From the NCBI GenBank assembly GCA_963798435.1, contig CAWCTF010000008.1, positions 62,001-126,000 of the forward strand: a stretch of DNA of 64,000 nt, in the 5' to 3' direction. The notes beneath the pieces are model-generated. The model saw only the letters and a program-made list of their open reading frames with translations. It was not told the origin of the DNA and ran no database searches. This DNA comes from JALHST01 sp963798435 (GTDB taxonomy: Bacteria; Bacteroidota; Bacteroidia; Flavobacteriales; Flavobacteriaceae). How positions within the stretch are numbered: the stretch's first letter is position 1; each line of letters begins with the position of its first letter. Both the position numbers and the translations under genes were made by a program. This document shows positions 17,593-26,011 of this stretch, one piece after another.

Positions 17593-17835
17593 TTAGCGAA
17601 TTTTACGCTCGATAAGATCATAAAAATTTTGGAGGGTAATTACATTGACAAAATCCTCGCCCGCCAATTTTACGCCAAAGTTGGCTTCTACGGCGACCAC
17701 CAGATCGACAAAGTCAAGACTGTCTAGTTCAAGGGTATCCTTTAAGTTGGCTTCTGGCGAAATTTCCTCTTCCTCAACCTCAAACTCATCTATAAGAAAG
17801 TCGTTTATCTTATCAATAATAACTTCTTTATTCAT
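17593..17835 (-). CDS. Acyl carrier protein 2
   Basis: 80-residue acidic ACP with the attachment Ser at residue 39 in DTLELDSLDFVDLVV. It overlaps the upstream ketosynthase gene by 8 nt and precedes the LpxL-like acyltransferase gene by 18 nt. The pairing suggests that this ACP delivers its acyl chain to that acyltransferase (inferred). It differs clearly from ACP 1 in sequence. Confidence 0.9.
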   Translation of the reverse strand: MNKEVIIDKINDFLIDEFEVEEEEISPEANLKDTLELDSLDFVDLVVAVEANFGVKLAGEDFVNVITLQNFYDLIERKIR

Positions 17836-19063
17836 CTATAGCGCAATTTTTTATGACCAAGGCGGAGTTGGTACCGCCAAACCCAAAAGAATTTGACAAA
17901 AATACGTCAATTTTTTTATTTAAGGTTTTGTTAACTAAATTTAATTTGGCCGAATCCTCGTCGGGGTTTTCTAAATTGATATTCGGGGCTATGAATGAAT
18001 TCTGCATCATCAAAAGTGAATAGATTACCTCGCTTGCCCCCGCCATCCAACATTCATGGCCCGTCATTGATTTGGTCGAACTTACGTAAGGCCCATTCGC
18101 ACCAAATACTTCAAAAATGGCCTTCGCCTCGTTAGAGTCCCCCACCGGGGTCGAAGTGGCATGTGCATTTACATAGTCTATCGACGAGGCATCTAAATTG
18201 GCATCTTTCAATGCTTTTCGCATGGCCTTCGTTGGGCCTTCGACATTGGGGGTCGAAATGTGATCCCCATTCGACGAAAAACCATAACCGACTACCTCTC
18301 CTAGAATTGGTGCGCCTCGTTTTATGGCAGATTCATAACTTTCCAAAACCAAGGTCGCACCGCCACCACTGGGTACGAGACCGTTTCTGCCAATATCGAA
18401 AGGGCGTGATGCCCTTTCAGGGTGATGAATATCCGAGGCAAAGACTCCCAAACCGTCAAAACTTGCCATGGCGAGATGGTTTATTTCTTGGGCCCCGCCA
18501 CATATGATAATATCTTGCAAACCGGTTTTTATCAGCTGGTAGGCCATTCCTATTGCATGAGAACCACTTGCACAAGCCGCACTTAACGTAAAGTTTATCC
18601 CGGTAAGCCTAAATATGGTAGAGAGGTTCATGGTAATTGTTGAGTTCATAGCCTTGAATATGGCCCCCGAACCCACCAATGTGGTATCTTTTTTATCACG
18701 TACCGTATCAATCGATTCGATAACTGAACGCGCTGTACTATCATTGCCATAAATAATCCCGATTTCGTGGAGATCGAGATACTCTTGGGTCAATCGGGCA
18801 TTTTGTAAGGCTTCCTTGGTTGCTACATAGGCAAAAGCGCCTTCCTCTCCTAGGCTTATGCGTTGTCTACGCGATAATTGGCTTTTTAAGTCAGGTTCTT
18901 CGACCTTTCCCGTTAATGGGGATCGGTACCCAAATTTTATGCGCTCCTCGTCAACGACGATTCCAGAAACACCCTTGTACAATGAGTTTTTAACCTCGTC
19001 GAGATTTTTACCGATGCATGCGTAAATGCCCATCCCCGTAATTACCACTCGCTTCATTTCCAT
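17828..19063 (-). CDS. Beta-ketoacyl-ACP synthase II-like, active
   Basis: 411 residues. N-terminus MEMKRVVITGMGIYACIG with the VITGMG start typical of FabF; the ATG at 19057 is also possible. Full triad: Cys164 in LSAACASGSHAIG, His301 in VNAHATSTPVGD and His336 in SMTGHECWMAGA. It should elongate the aryl starter. Its neighbours are FabG upstream (17 nt gap) and ACP 2 downstream (8-nt overlap), which together form an extension module. Confidence 0.9.
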   Translation of the reverse strand: MEMKRVVITGMGIYACIGKNLDEVKNSLYKGVSGIVVDEERIKFGYRSPLTGKVEEPDLKSQLSRRQRISLGEEGAFAYVATKEALQNARLTQEYLDLHEIGIIYGNDSTARSVIESIDTVRDKKDTTLVGSGAIFKAMNSTITMNLSTIFRLTGINFTLSAACASGSHAIGMAYQLIKTGLQDIIICGGAQEINHLAMASFDGLGVFASDIHHPERASRPFDIGRNGLVPSGGGATLVLESYESAIKRGAPILGEVVGYGFSSNGDHISTPNVEGPTKAMRKALKDANLDASSIDYVNAHATSTPVGDSNEAKAIFEVFGANGPYVSSTKSMTGHECWMAGASEVIYSLLMMQNSFIAPNINLENPDEDSAKLNLVNKTLNKKIDVFLSNSFGFGGTNSALVIKNCAIDE

Positions 19064-19080
19064 AAAATTCCAAACATTCG

Positions 19081-19833
19081 CTAGGAATAGATTCCTCCGT
19101 TGATATTGACTACTTCGCCGGTAATATAAGATGCATTTTTAGAAACTAAAAATGAAACCAAGTGCGCAACCTCCTCGGGATTTCCAAATCGGTTCATGGG
19201 AATCATTTTCTTTAGTTCCTTTTCATCAAGTCCACTGGTCATGTCGGTATGTATAAATCCGGGCGCTACGGCATTGACAGTAACGTTTCTTTTGGCTACT
19301 TCTTGTGCCAAGGCTTTGGTAGCCGCGATAATACCGCCTTTAGCGGCTGAATAATTTACTTGTCCGGCAGTACCTTTTAGACCGGAAACCGATACTAGGT
19401 TCACGATTCGGCCATATTTGTTGACCAATAGTTTTTGGATCAATTGATTGGTCACATTAAAGAAGCCATTGAGGCTGGTATTGATAACATCATGCCAATC
19501 GGCTGGGTTCATCCACATAAACAAACCATCTCTGTTGATACCGGCATTATTGACGACAACTTCTATGATGTCATTTTCGTGGTCTTTGTGCCACGTATCA
19601 AAGACGTTTTTAACAATTTCTGATTCACCCACGTCAAATTGCATCAATTCCCCGTTTCCACCTACATCTTTGACCATGGCCAAGGTTTCTTGTGCGGCAG
19701 CTTCATTTCGATTAAAATTAATAAGCAGGTGGTATGCATGATCTTTGGCCAATTGAATACATATAGCCCTCCCTATTCCGCGGGAGCCACCTGTAACCAA
19801 TGCATATTTTCTACGATCATTTTTCAAATCCAT
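19081..19833 (-). CDS. fabG: 3-oxoacyl-ACP reductase (FabG-like SDR)
   Basis: 250 residues from the ATG at 19833; a TTG at 19842 adds three. Classical short-chain dehydrogenase: NADPH-binding TGGSRGIG, NNAG, catalytic Ser in VNLVSVSG and YSAAK. The segment MNPADWHDVINTSLNGFF is FabG-like. It reduces 3-ketoacyl-ACP in polyene synthesis. It is placed after the WG-repeat gene (15 nt gap) and before the KS-ACP module. The chromosome probably carries a separate housekeeping fabG, which the window cannot show. Confidence 0.85.
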   Translation of the reverse strand: MDLKNDRRKYALVTGGSRGIGRAICIQLAKDHAYHLLINFNRNEAAAQETLAMVKDVGGNGELMQFDVGESEIVKNVFDTWHKDHENDIIEVVVNNAGINRDGLFMWMNPADWHDVINTSLNGFFNVTNQLIQKLLVNKYGRIVNLVSVSGLKGTAGQVNYSAAKGGIIAATKALAQEVAKRNVTVNAVAPGFIHTDMTSGLDEKELKKMIPMNRFGNPEEVAHLVSFLVSKNASYITGEVVNINGGIYS

Positions 19834-19848
19834 ACCCTTCAATATAGG

Positions 19849-20979
19849 CTACTCATTCGTATTCACAAATAATTCGGCATTTTTATACCATTTATTTCCT
19901 AAAACTTGCCCTTTTTCATTTATGAAGGCCCATCCTTGTTTTGTTTTTACACGCGCTAGACCATTTATAAAACCTTTTTCGGCATTCTTTTGAAGGAATG
20001 AAAATCCGACTGAAATATCGTACTCCATCGGAATCACCAAGGTACCGGTGGTATTGATAAAGCCCCAATCCTTATCCTTAACAGGGGCCAGTCCGTTATC
20101 TGAAAACACCTCGGCATCCTTATATTTAAAATCGATTACCTGCTCTCCTTTTTCATTAATGTAACCCCATAATTTGCCATTGACTACGGGAGCAAGGCCT
20201 TTGTTGAAGGCCCGGGCCTTATCAAATTTGGCTTCAATCACCCAATTGCCTTGATTATCGATATACCCAATTTTGCCATTGCTCTTTGCATAGGTAAGTT
20301 TCGAACCTTCCCTAAAATCATAAATTTCCTCTGCATTGGGTACAGGCGTAAACTTACCATTTACGAATACACCAAAATCAGTTCCTTTTCTTCCCCAGAC
20401 ACCGCTTGGATTATAGGTTCCAACTTCTTCATATTCGGTTGGAATAGTCAGCGTTCCCTTATTATCAATCATCCCCCAAAGATCCCCGTTCCGAACCTTT
20501 GCACGCCCGTTCCAGAAATTCTTGATCTCATCAAAGGTAGGCTCCACAATCAGTTTGCCATCGGTACCCAACAAGCCGATTTTATCGCCTTGCCTAAATA
20601 TGGCAACACCATCATTAAAATCGTAATATTTATCAGAGGTAGGAGTTTGTAAGGTCTTGCCCGAAGTATCTATGTAGCTCCATTGGTCTCCACTGGCCAC
20701 CAGTGCATACCCGGAATTGAATTCTTTTACCTTGTCATACGTTGGTTGAATTGCCCATTGCCCGGATGTATTGATATAGCCCCATTTTTTGTCCTTTTCG
20801 GCAGCGGCCAATTTTCCTGAAAAGCTATCGGCATTCTTAAATTGCGGTTCAATAATGTAGGCACCTGAGGCATCAATATATCCAACAAGGTCTTTTTCCT
20901 TGACCATTGCCAGATTTTGAGACCAGAGGTTGCCAATTGAAAAAAATAATGATAAAAGTAAAATGTGTCGTGATTTCAT
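19849..20979 (-). CDS. Secreted WG-repeat protein
   Basis: 376 residues from the ATG at 20979 (signal peptide MKSRHILLLSLFFSIGNLWSQ). The ATG at 20997 adds six and would overlap the TAL gene by 14 nt. The mature part is a tandem array of about eight to ten WG repeats of the type KKWGYINTSGQWAIQPTYD, a beta structure used for binding. No enzyme motif. It is the second gene of the pigment operon, between TAL and FabG, so it may act with the pigment at the cell surface; function unknown. Confidence 0.85.
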   Translation of the reverse strand: MKSRHILLLSLFFSIGNLWSQNLAMVKEKDLVGYIDASGAYIIEPQFKNADSFSGKLAAAEKDKKWGYINTSGQWAIQPTYDKVKEFNSGYALVASGDQWSYIDTSGKTLQTPTSDKYYDFNDGVAIFRQGDKIGLLGTDGKLIVEPTFDEIKNFWNGRAKVRNGDLWGMIDNKGTLTIPTEYEEVGTYNPSGVWGRKGTDFGVFVNGKFTPVPNAEEIYDFREGSKLTYAKSNGKIGYIDNQGNWVIEAKFDKARAFNKGLAPVVNGKLWGYINEKGEQVIDFKYKDAEVFSDNGLAPVKDKDWGFINTTGTLVIPMEYDISVGFSFLQKNAEKGFINGLARVKTKQGWAFINEKGQVLGNKWYKNAELFVNTNE

Positions 20980-20983
20980 GATT

Positions 20984-22513
20984 TTAATTGTTTTCATAGT
21001 TCATAATTAGGTTCTTTACTTCGTTAACAAAAGGATACATTACTACATCCTCGGCAAATGGGGGAACTATTAATCGAATCATATCATACATAGTACGTGT
21101 CTTGGAGGACACTTTTTCTTGCACCTGAAGATACTCTATGGCCTGAACGACCGAAATAAGCTCGATTGCCAGTACCTCAAAAGCGTTTTCGATTACCTTT
21201 TTGGTGATAAGTGCGGCATTCGTGCCCATACTTACGATATCTTGATTGTCATTATTATTGGGAATACTATGCACATACATTGGGTTTGATAACATTTGGT
21301 TTTCGGCAGTTGTCGAAGTAGCCGTAAATTGAACTCCTTGCATGCCAAAGTTCAATCCGAGTTTACCGAGATTTACAAAAGGGGGCAAAATATCGTTGAG
21401 CTTGGAGTTCATTAAATAATTCAATTGCCTTTCGGCGAGCATGCTCAGTTTCGTCACTACGAGCTTCAATTTGTCCATTTCCAGGGAAACATAATCCCCA
21501 TGAAAATTCCCGCCGTGGTATACATGTTTTTTGGCAACATCTACGATCGGGTTGTCATTGGCCGAATTCACTTCTTCGATTAAGATGCGTTCCACCTCAT
21601 TTAAGGTATCTAAAATCGGTCCCAATATTTGCGGCACGCAGCGAATCGAATAGTACTCCTGAACCTTTTCCTCAAATACCGAAACCCCGTTATTTTTAGT
21701 ATAAAGATGATGTTCTCGCTTCCGAGTCAAGGTACTATCTTTAAGGTGGCTTCGCATAGCCCGTGCTATTTCACGTTGCCCTTTATGTTTTTTAGTCTGA
21801 TTCAGCTCATACGATAAATGATCATCATATGCCCGCACAATTTCATTGATCGCCGAGGAGCATGCAATCATCCATTCCAGTAGGCGACGCGTGTAAATGG
21901 TATTGATCACACCGATACCGGTCATAACAGAGGTGCCATTAATCAGGGCTAGCCCTTCTCGAATTTCAATTGAAATGGGCTTTATGCCCTGGAGTTCAAA
22001 AACTTCCTTGGTTGCCCTACGTTCGCCTTTATAAAACACCTCGCCTTCCCCGATAAGTACAAGGGCCAAATGGGCCAGTTGAACAAGATCTCCACTTGCG
22101 CCAACTCCGCCATGCTCATAAATTAGTGGAATGATATCCTTATTGATGAGTTGGGTCATCGTTTCGATTACCGAAACATGTACACCCGAATTGCCAAGGC
22201 TTAAGGTGTTTAATCTTGCCAACATGGCTGCCTTAACATATTGGGGGGAAATCGGATTTCCGGTGCCCGATGCATGGCTTCGGATCAAATTGTATTGCAA
22301 TTGAATACGTTCAGAATCCTTTATCTTATACTGGGCCATTGGCCCGAAACCGGTATTGACGCCGTATATAACTTTATCCTTTGAGAACTCCTTCAAAAAA
22401 TCAAAACTATCCTGAACGGTTTCGATGACCTTTTTTTCAACTATGATAGGTTCTCCTTTGAATATTGTACTATAAAAATCTCCAATTCCTAACTTTCCCT
22501 CTATTTTTGGCAT
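20984..22513 (-). CDS. Aromatic amino acid ammonia-lyase, probably tyrosine ammonia-lyase
   Basis: 509 residues of the HAL/PAL/TAL family. The MIO cofactor forms from Ala139-Ser140-Gly141 in GGVGASGDLVQL; the lid Tyr lies in VIYGVNTGFG. The selectivity loop reads LIRSHASGTG. As I remember the F. johnsoniae TAL, this loop, INGTSVMTGIG and VHSIPNNNDNQDIVSMG are almost the same there, so tyrosine is the likely substrate and 4-coumarate the product, the starter of the aryl polyene. It is the first gene of the operon, with a divergent FAD gene 103 nt away. Confidence 0.85.
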   Translation of the reverse strand: MPKIEGKLGIGDFYSTIFKGEPIIVEKKVIETVQDSFDFLKEFSKDKVIYGVNTGFGPMAQYKIKDSERIQLQYNLIRSHASGTGNPISPQYVKAAMLARLNTLSLGNSGVHVSVIETMTQLINKDIIPLIYEHGGVGASGDLVQLAHLALVLIGEGEVFYKGERRATKEVFELQGIKPISIEIREGLALINGTSVMTGIGVINTIYTRRLLEWMIACSSAINEIVRAYDDHLSYELNQTKKHKGQREIARAMRSHLKDSTLTRKREHHLYTKNNGVSVFEEKVQEYYSIRCVPQILGPILDTLNEVERILIEEVNSANDNPIVDVAKKHVYHGGNFHGDYVSLEMDKLKLVVTKLSMLAERQLNYLMNSKLNDILPPFVNLGKLGLNFGMQGVQFTATSTTAENQMLSNPMYVHSIPNNNDNQDIVSMGTNAALITKKVIENAFEVLAIELISVVQAIEYLQVQEKVSSKTRTMYDMIRLIVPPFAEDVVMYPFVNEVKNLIMNYENN

Positions 22514-22575
22514 CTATGGTTGATCAAACTTGATTTGGCATCAAAATAATAAATAAAAATAGTTAATTTGGATGT

Positions 22576-22583
22576 CAAATTTA
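22576..22583 (-). promoter_or_regulatory. Possible -7 element of the flexirubin operon
   Basis: Reverse-strand TAAATTTG fits the Bacteroidota -7 consensus TAnnTTTG. It lies 62 nt before the TAL ATG in the 103-nt divergent region. A TTG 21 nt further upstream could be the -33 element. The match is to the motif only. Confidence 0.35.
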
Positions 22584-22616
22584 GCATAATTAACGAATCT
22601 AAGGCAACAGCTTCAA

Positions 22617-23864
22617 ATGATCAAGGAAATTGTCGATGTATTGATAATAGGTGCGGGACCTTCTGGAAGTGTTGCGGCTTCCTATTTGTTCAACGAGGGC
22701 TTTAAGATCAAGGTCGTTGAAAAAAGCAGGTTTCCAAGATTCGTAATCGGTGAAAGCCTCCTGCCTAGGTGTATGGATCATTTTGAGGAAGTTGGTCTTT
22801 TGGATTGTCTTACTAATTTTGGATTCGAGATTAAAAGAGGGGCCCGGTTTATGAAAAAGGGCAAGATCTGTAATTTCGATTTCAGTAAGAAGCATGGCCC
22901 GGGCTGGAACTGGACCTGGCAAGTCCCCAGAGCCGATTTTGATAAGGTGCTTACCGATGAACTTACGGCACGAGGGGTCGATATTGCTTTTGAACATGAG
23001 GTGTTGTCGGTTGAATTTTTTGAAGGAGGCTCGCTTACGACGATACAGGATGCCTCTGGAAACTTTTCGACTGTTCAGGCAAAATATATCATAGATTCAA
23101 GTGGATATGGCAGGGTTTTGCCAAGGTTACTAGACTTGGATAAACCTTCTCCGATACCGAAACATGCCTCGATTTTTACCCATGTCATTGATGCAAATCG
23201 TCCGGAAGGTCAAGAAGGCACCTTGATTACCTTCGATGTCTTAAATACCGAAACCTGGTTTTGGGTAATTCCGTTTTCAAATGGAACAACCAGCATTGGG
23301 TTTGTAGGTCCCACCGAATATATGGAGTCATTTACGGGAAGTGGCCCGGAAAAACTTCGAACCATGTTACAGCTTTCCGAATATTATCATGGGCGTTTTT
23401 CGGATGTAGATTTCTTGTTCGATCCCATAACCATCAAGAATTTTTCAAAATCGGTTAAACAATTGCATGGCCAAGGATATGCCTTAACGGGCAACAGCGC
23501 AGAGTTTTTGGATCCTGTCTTTTCTTCGGGAGTAACTTTTGCTACGGAATCTGCTTTATTGGCCGCGAAGCTTATCGGTCGGGAATTACGTAACGAAAAG
23601 GTCGATTGGGAAAAGGAATATACACACTATATTATGTCAGGTGTAAATGTATTCGCAACCTACGTTAAGGAGTGGTACACCGGGAATCTTCAAAAAATCT
23701 TCTTTCATGAACCTGAGAATCCTGAGATAAAAAAACAAATCTGTGCGGTATTGGCGGGCTATGTTTGGGACCAGACCAATCCGTTTGTCAAAAATCACCA
23801 TCGCCTTGTAAAAACAGTAGCCCGAATTACCGATATGGAAAGAGAGACGAACGAACGATATTAA
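22617..23864 (+). CDS. FAD-dependent halogenase-like monooxygenase
   Basis: 415 residues. GAGPSG (12-17) binds FAD; GESLLPRCMDHF and a Lys73 in FEIKRGARF follow as in flavin-dependent halogenases; W214-F-W-V-I-P219 matches the WxWxIP signature. Later DPVFSSGVTFATESALLAAK is also family-like. It may chlorinate or hydroxylate the aromatic ring of the pigment; some flexirubins are chlorinated. Motifs alone do not separate a halogenase from a hydroxylase. It is the only plus-strand gene of the cluster, divergent from TAL and ending in a hairpin 2 nt after the stop. Confidence 0.75.
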   Translation: MIKEIVDVLIIGAGPSGSVAASYLFNEGFKIKVVEKSRFPRFVIGESLLPRCMDHFEEVGLLDCLTNFGFEIKRGARFMKKGKICNFDFSKKHGPGWNWTWQVPRADFDKVLTDELTARGVDIAFEHEVLSVEFFEGGSLTTIQDASGNFSTVQAKYIIDSSGYGRVLPRLLDLDKPSPIPKHASIFTHVIDANRPEGQEGTLITFDVLNTETWFWVIPFSNGTTSIGFVGPTEYMESFTGSGPEKLRTMLQLSEYYHGRFSDVDFLFDPITIKNFSKSVKQLHGQGYALTGNSAEFLDPVFSSGVTFATESALLAAKLIGRELRNEKVDWEKEYTHYIMSGVNVFATYVKEWYTGNLQKIFFHEPENPEIKKQICAVLAGYVWDQTNPFVKNHHRLVKTVARITDMERETNERY

Positions 23865-23866
23865 TT

Positions 23867-23884
23867 AGGCATTGTGAAATGCCT
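23867..23884 (+). terminator. Hairpin after the FAD gene
   Basis: AGGCATT / AATGCCT, 7-bp stem, 4-nt GTGA loop, starting 3 nt after the FAD gene stop, followed by TTGGTT rather than a clean U tract. It may end the FAD gene transcript before the opposing gene at 24002. Confidence 0.5.
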
Positions 23885-24001
23885 TTGGTTCGCCCGTAGT
23901 TTCGAGGTCGTTATGAAAGTTTCCTAAGAATTACGTTGTCTGGAAGAACGATTTTGAACCGGATTGAGAAATAATTCTAGACTTTTACCGATTACCAAGG
24001 C

Positions 24002-24607
24002 TTAAAACGACGCTTTCAAAATCATTTTCGCGAACGATTTGCCCGTCTTGGCATATCCCTCTCCGATACGATCTTCATTCTTGAAGCTGCTTCCCCATTG
24101 ATCTCCGGGGGAATTTTCACTTGAGACTTCGGCCAGTACGTTATTTTTATTCGTGGTTTCAACAAACTTTAATAGGGTTGTCACTTTTGCGGGTTGTTTC
24201 ATTACACCGGCATCCCAACCCGGGTAAACCCAAATCGTATCAACGATTAGGGTATAGGTGGCATCGGTGAGCCCTTGATCAAAGAAAATGCCATGGTCAT
24301 CCTGAAAAGACCGGTTCATCAATTCTAAAAATTTAGGAGCATAGATCAACTCGCGCGCGGCGACCCAATTTTTTTCCCATGACTTGCCGGTTCCTTTGGT
24401 TTTTTCCTCCAATTCGGCCGAATGCTCCTTGACATATTCGTCATTGGTGAGATTTTTTTTCAAAAGTTTCATATTGTCATAGACAAATTCAACATTGACT
24501 TCCTTTTGGCCTTTCAGGAAATCGAAATCGCCTTTCACCAATTTAAGTTTTTGGGCATAGGTCAGGACAGAAAAGAGAATACATAAAAGTGTGAGGTGTT
24601 TTTTCAT
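24002..24607 (-). CDS. Hypothetical exported protein
   Basis: 201 residues with a signal peptide (KKHLTLLCILFSVLTYAQ). The mature part has GYAKTGKSFAKMILKASF at the end and segments DATYTLIVDTIWVYPGWDAG, suggesting a small beta-rich domain. No family recognised. It faces the flexirubin FAD gene across a 137-nt region and is followed upstream (in coordinate order) by the broken serine hydrolase gene. Confidence 0.7.
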   Translation of the reverse strand: MKKHLTLLCILFSVLTYAQKLKLVKGDFDFLKGQKEVNVEFVYDNMKLLKKNLTNDEYVKEHSAELEEKTKGTGKSWEKNWVAARELIYAPKFLELMNRSFQDDHGIFFDQGLTDATYTLIVDTIWVYPGWDAGVMKQPAKVTTLLKFVETTNKNNVLAEVSSENSPGDQWGSSFKNEDRIGEGYAKTGKSFAKMILKASF

Positions 24608-24673
24608 GATCGTTAATATTTTTGTTTCGTGTATATTTATTTTAGTTACGGAAGGTCAACGTCTAAGTTAGTC

Positions 24674-25964
24674 TTAATCGTCAATGGCGGCGAATACCAT
24701 TTGCCTGAATTTCCAAGATGTCTGGTCTCCAGTATCCCCTTGGGTCTGTTTCATCAAAATACCGATGATTTGCTCCTCCGGGTCGGCAAAATATTGTGTA
24801 TTGAAATAGCCTCCCCAATCAAAAGTGCCTTTACTTCCGAGTCCACCCATGTCCTGGCCTTTTTGATTTAATATCGCAAAGGCCAACCCGTAATCCCTGG
24901 GGCCACCTTCCCAAATTTTACCAATTTGATTACCAACTACGCTCTGTACGGTAGTTCTGCTAAGGATACGTCTGCCATTTAATTCACCTTTGTTGAGATA
25001 CATTTGCAGAAATCGGGCATAGTCCATCGCAGTACTTGAGAGTCCGCCTCCCCCAGAGAAGAAACTTCTCGCACCTGTAATTGGATAATCGATTTCAAAA
25101 TTCGGATCGGTGAATTTTTGCCATTTTCCTTCCTTTAAATGCTGTACGGCCACTAGACGGCCACTTTTTTCTACCGGAAGATAAAACCAGGTATCGTTCA
25201 TGCCCAAGGGGTTGAATATCCGGGTCCGTAGAAATTCATCAAAAGGTTGTCCCGATAGTATCTCTATCAAATATCCAAGTACGTCGAGACCTTCACTATA
25301 AACAAAGGCGTCGCCAGGGTTATGATGCAAGGGGAGTTTCCCCAATTTTTTAATATTATCGGCTATTAGCACCTTTTGAGAGGTAAAAGCATCTATTATA
25401 CCTGCCTTTTGATATACTTTCCTAAAACGGTCATCCGGAATCGATCATGCCATAGCCAATACCAGAAGTATGGGTCAGCAACTGCCGGATGGTAATCTGG
25501 TTTTTAGCTGGCTTTGTGGTATATGTCGAATCGTGCTCATTAAATGTATCCATTATCTGTGCCTCCCCAAATTCGGGAATGAATTTTGAGATAGGGTCGT
25601 CCAATTGGAATTTTCCTTCCTCCCAAAGGATCATCACGCCAGTTGCCGTAATGGCTTTGGTCATTGACGCAATCCTGAAGATATCATCTTTTTGTACGGC
25701 ATTTTTGGTTTCGGTATCATCCATGCCGTAGGCATTAAAAAAAACGATTTTGCCATTTCGGGCAATCAATGCTACGGCACTAGGGATCTCATCATCAGCA
25801 ATGGCTTCCTTCAGCATGGCATCAATTTTTGAAAGGCGTTCAGGAGAAATCCCCGCTGTTTCTGGATTTGCCTCAGGCAAGGTAGTTTTGTCATTGATAT
25901 TGCCCTGAGTCGAACCGGACACACAAAAGAGCGAGAAAAAAAGTACTGCTAGTATTGACTTCAT
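24674..25964 (-). pseudogene. Serine hydrolase (beta-lactamase family) with a frameshift
   Basis: Two reading frames make one gene homologous to the intact copy at 26012-27301. The first part (25964 down to 25431) carries the signal peptide and SxxK motif (IASMTKAITATGVM) and stops after GYGMIDSG. In the +1 frame the protein goes on as DDRFRKVYQKAGIIDAF and runs to 24674. Alignment with the paralogue (VIDGDERFRKIY) puts a single extra base in the TCCG at about 25438-25443. Either a recent decay event or a sequencing error. The last 130 nt are nearly the same as in the paralogue. Confidence 0.85.
24697..24829. repeat. Near-identical block shared with 26035-26167
   Basis: About 133 nt at the 3' end of the broken serine hydrolase differ from the paralogue block at 26035-26167 at only about five positions by eye. 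The remainder of the two genes is clearly more diverged, so this block may have been homogenised by gene conversion. Confidence 0.7.
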
Positions 25965-26011
25965 ATAATTTCTAGATTTAATGATGTTTTCTTTGACCCC
26001 TGTTTGGAACC

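Noticed and set aside
22617..22997. Minus-strand ORF of 132 codons inside the FAD gene
   Set aside because: Shadow frame; the plus-strand frame has clear FAD motifs.
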